A DNA stretch of 64,000 bases from VAZQ01 sp963756715 (GTDB taxonomy: Bacteria; Pseudomonadota; Alphaproteobacteria; Rhizobiales; Xanthobacteraceae), in assembly GCA_963756715.1 (NCBI GenBank), contig CAVWOV010000019.1:186001-250000 (forward strand), read 5' to 3'. The first letter of the stretch is position 1. Every line of letters starts with the position of its first letter. A program made the translations under genes and the position numbers. Under the pieces are notes generated by a model. The model was not told where the DNA came from. It searched no databases and saw only the letters and a list, made by a program, of their open reading frames with translations. Positions 62,951 to 64,000 of the stretch are shown piece by piece.

Positions 62951-63055
62951 CTCATCCTGAGGAGCGCCGAAGGCGCGTCTCGAAGGATGGCGGCGGGCAT
63001 CGAACGCGCGGCCATGCTTCGAGACGCGTTGCTGCGCAACGCTCCTCAGCATGAG
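62951..63055. repeat. Palindromic BIME-like element
   Basis: Outer arms CTCATCCTGAGGAGCG (62951-62966) and CGCTCCTCAGCATGAG (63040-63055), inner arms CGCGTCTCGAAGGATGG (62974-62990) and CCATGCTTCGAGACGCG (63012-63028), each with one mismatch. It could fold into a cruciform or stable mRNA stem between dctP and dctQ. Confidence 0.75.
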
Positions 63056-63086
63056 GCCGGACGGGTGAACCGCACGGCCCGACGAC

Positions 63087-64000
63087 TCAATTCCCCGCCA
63101 GTTTGCGCAGCTTCGGGCCGCTCTCGGGCGCCTTCTTGATCACCGACTGCCAGGCCACGTCATTGGCCTTGTCGATAAACGCCTTCGACGCGGCCGGCCC
63201 GAAGTCGAGCGCCTGGATGCCGGCCTTGGCCTGCCGCTCGCGCTCGGCCTTGATCACCGCGACTTTCTCGCTGTCGAGACCTTCCAGCCAGAGCGCGGCG
63301 TCGTTGAGCACCTTGCGCTGCGCATCGTTGAGGCCCTTCCAGGCATCGAGGTTGACCAGCACGTTGACCTCGACGCTGTAGAACGCCGGGTCCAGACGGA
63401 ACTTCGTCACCTTCTCCCAGCCGAGATCGAAGATGCCGGTCACCGGCCAGCCGTACCCGTCGACCACGCCGCGCTCCAGCGCGGTGTAAACCTCGCCGGG
63501 CGCGGTGGTGACCGGCGTGCCGCCCAACGCCTGGACAATGTCCCGGTAGACCGGCGTCACGCGAATCTTCAGACCGGTGAAATCGATCTTGTCGATCTTC
63601 TTGTTGAGATAGATGTGGAACGGGACGTTGTGAAACTGCCGCGCCAGATATTGCGAATTGAGCTTCTGGTTATGGAGCTGGTTGATGTATTCCCAGGTGC
63701 CGTTCTTGCGCTGCTCGCTCATCGGCTTGCCGTTGAGCTTGAAGCCGTCGGCCTCGGGCATCAGGTTGGTGTAGAACGCGCCGGTGACGTTCGCCATATC
63801 GACGACGCGCGTGCGCACCGCGTTGCCGACCTCGAACGGCGGTACCGCGCGCGGGCCGCCGATATAGTTGATCTTGATGAGGCCCTTGCCGTCGGCGTTC
63901 ACCTTCTCGATGAAGCGCTCGAAATTCTTGGAAAATTCGGTGCCTTCCGCGAAGGAGGAGACCGCCCGCAGGGTCACCTCCTGGGCCGAGGCGGTAGATG
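63087..64000 (-). CDS. dctP: TRAP transporter solute-binding protein (DctP family), N-terminus cut by window edge
   Basis: About 304 residues are visible. The upstream edge reads STASAQEVTLRAVSSFAEG, so a signal-peptide cleavage site lies just inside the window and about 20 residues are missing. DctP text: GLIKINYIGGPRAVPPFEVGNAV, IDFTGLKIRVTPVYRDIVQALGGTPVTTAPGEVYTALERGVVDG and WEKVTKFRLDPAFY. R at RVTP is the position that usually binds the carboxylate. It belongs with the DctQM genes downstream. Confidence 0.92.
   Translation of the reverse strand, partial: STASAQEVTLRAVSSFAEGTEFSKNFERFIEKVNADGKGLIKINYIGGPRAVPPFEVGNAVRTRVVDMANVTGAFYTNLMPEADGFKLNGKPMSEQRKNGTWEYINQLHNQKLNSQYLARQFHNVPFHIYLNKKIDKIDFTGLKIRVTPVYRDIVQALGGTPVTTAPGEVYTALERGVVDGYGWPVTGIFDLGWEKVTKFRLDPAFYSVEVNVLVNLDAWKGLNDAQRKVLNDAALWLEGLDSEKVAVIKAERERQAKAGIQALDFGPAASKAFIDKANDVAWQSVIKKAPESGPKLRKLAGN

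Noticed and set aside
1..64000. tRNA, rRNA, CRISPR, phage or complete insertion sequences
   Set aside because: No cloverleaf, repeat-spacer array, transposase or phage gene was recognised on either strand.

Overview
The window is a gene-dense, high-GC stretch of an alphaproteobacterial chromosome. Protein content, the palindromic repeats and the very high number of periplasmic solute receptors resemble Bradyrhizobium, Rhodopseudomonas or Pseudolabrys-type Hyphomicrobiales; this placement is inferred from content, not from a marker gene. I saw no rRNA, tRNA, CRISPR array, phage or intact transposase. The region is devoted to uptake and breakdown of small organic acids and nitrogen or sulfur compounds.

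Layout. 1-5.4 kb: an IclR regulator divergent from two Bug-type receptors, an enolase-superfamily enzyme and a broken MFS exporter. 5.5-6.4 kb: a broken CDF metal exporter. 6.5-12.4 kb (minus strand): a tightly coupled seven-gene operon with a sulfite-oxidase-like molybdoenzyme, a four-subunit succinate dehydrogenase/fumarate reductase-like complex and a two-subunit class I fumarase-like hydratase, divergent from a DUF3604 gene. 14.8-20.4 kb (minus): aconitase X large and small subunits with a Bug receptor and a complete NitT/TauT-type ABC importer. 20.6-26.4 kb: allophanate-hydrolase-like amidase, M20 hydrolase, an ABC permease and receptor without an ATPase, and a Crp-family regulator. 26.6-35.1 kb: an NtaA-type flavin monooxygenase, a complete ABC importer, a lone molybdenum hydroxylase large subunit, a SnoaL-like protein and a second luciferase-like oxidoreductase. 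35.1-40.5 kb: Bug receptor plus D-aminoacylase-like amidohydrolase, a small unknown protein, a lone ABC receptor and an isochorismatase-type amidohydrolase. 40.6-47.2 kb: XRE regulator pair, Ca2+/cation exchanger, VOC/cupin/DoxX operon, DUF4396 protein and SMP-30 lactonase. 47.2-52.8 kb: MmgE/PrpD, Bug receptor, a broken FAD monooxygenase, an AtzH/HpxZ-like protein and DUF3891. 53-64 kb: three TRAP transporters in a row (DctPQM, TAXI with fused permease, DctPQM) with a secreted metallo-beta-lactamase-fold protein.

The most interesting locus is the 6.5-12.4 kb operon. A dehydrogenase that makes a C=C bond, a hydratase that adds water to it and a sulfite-oxidase-like enzyme are translationally linked. 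One consistent inference is catabolism of a sulfonated succinate: dehydrogenation, hydration at the sulfonated carbon, spontaneous sulfite loss and sulfite oxidation. This is a hypothesis only.

A second striking feature is that seven otherwise complete genes carry single-base frameshifts, one of them twice. Every reading frame resumes within a few bases and all family motifs are kept. That pattern fits uncorrected sequencing indels better than biological decay, so these genes should be read as probably intact in the organism.
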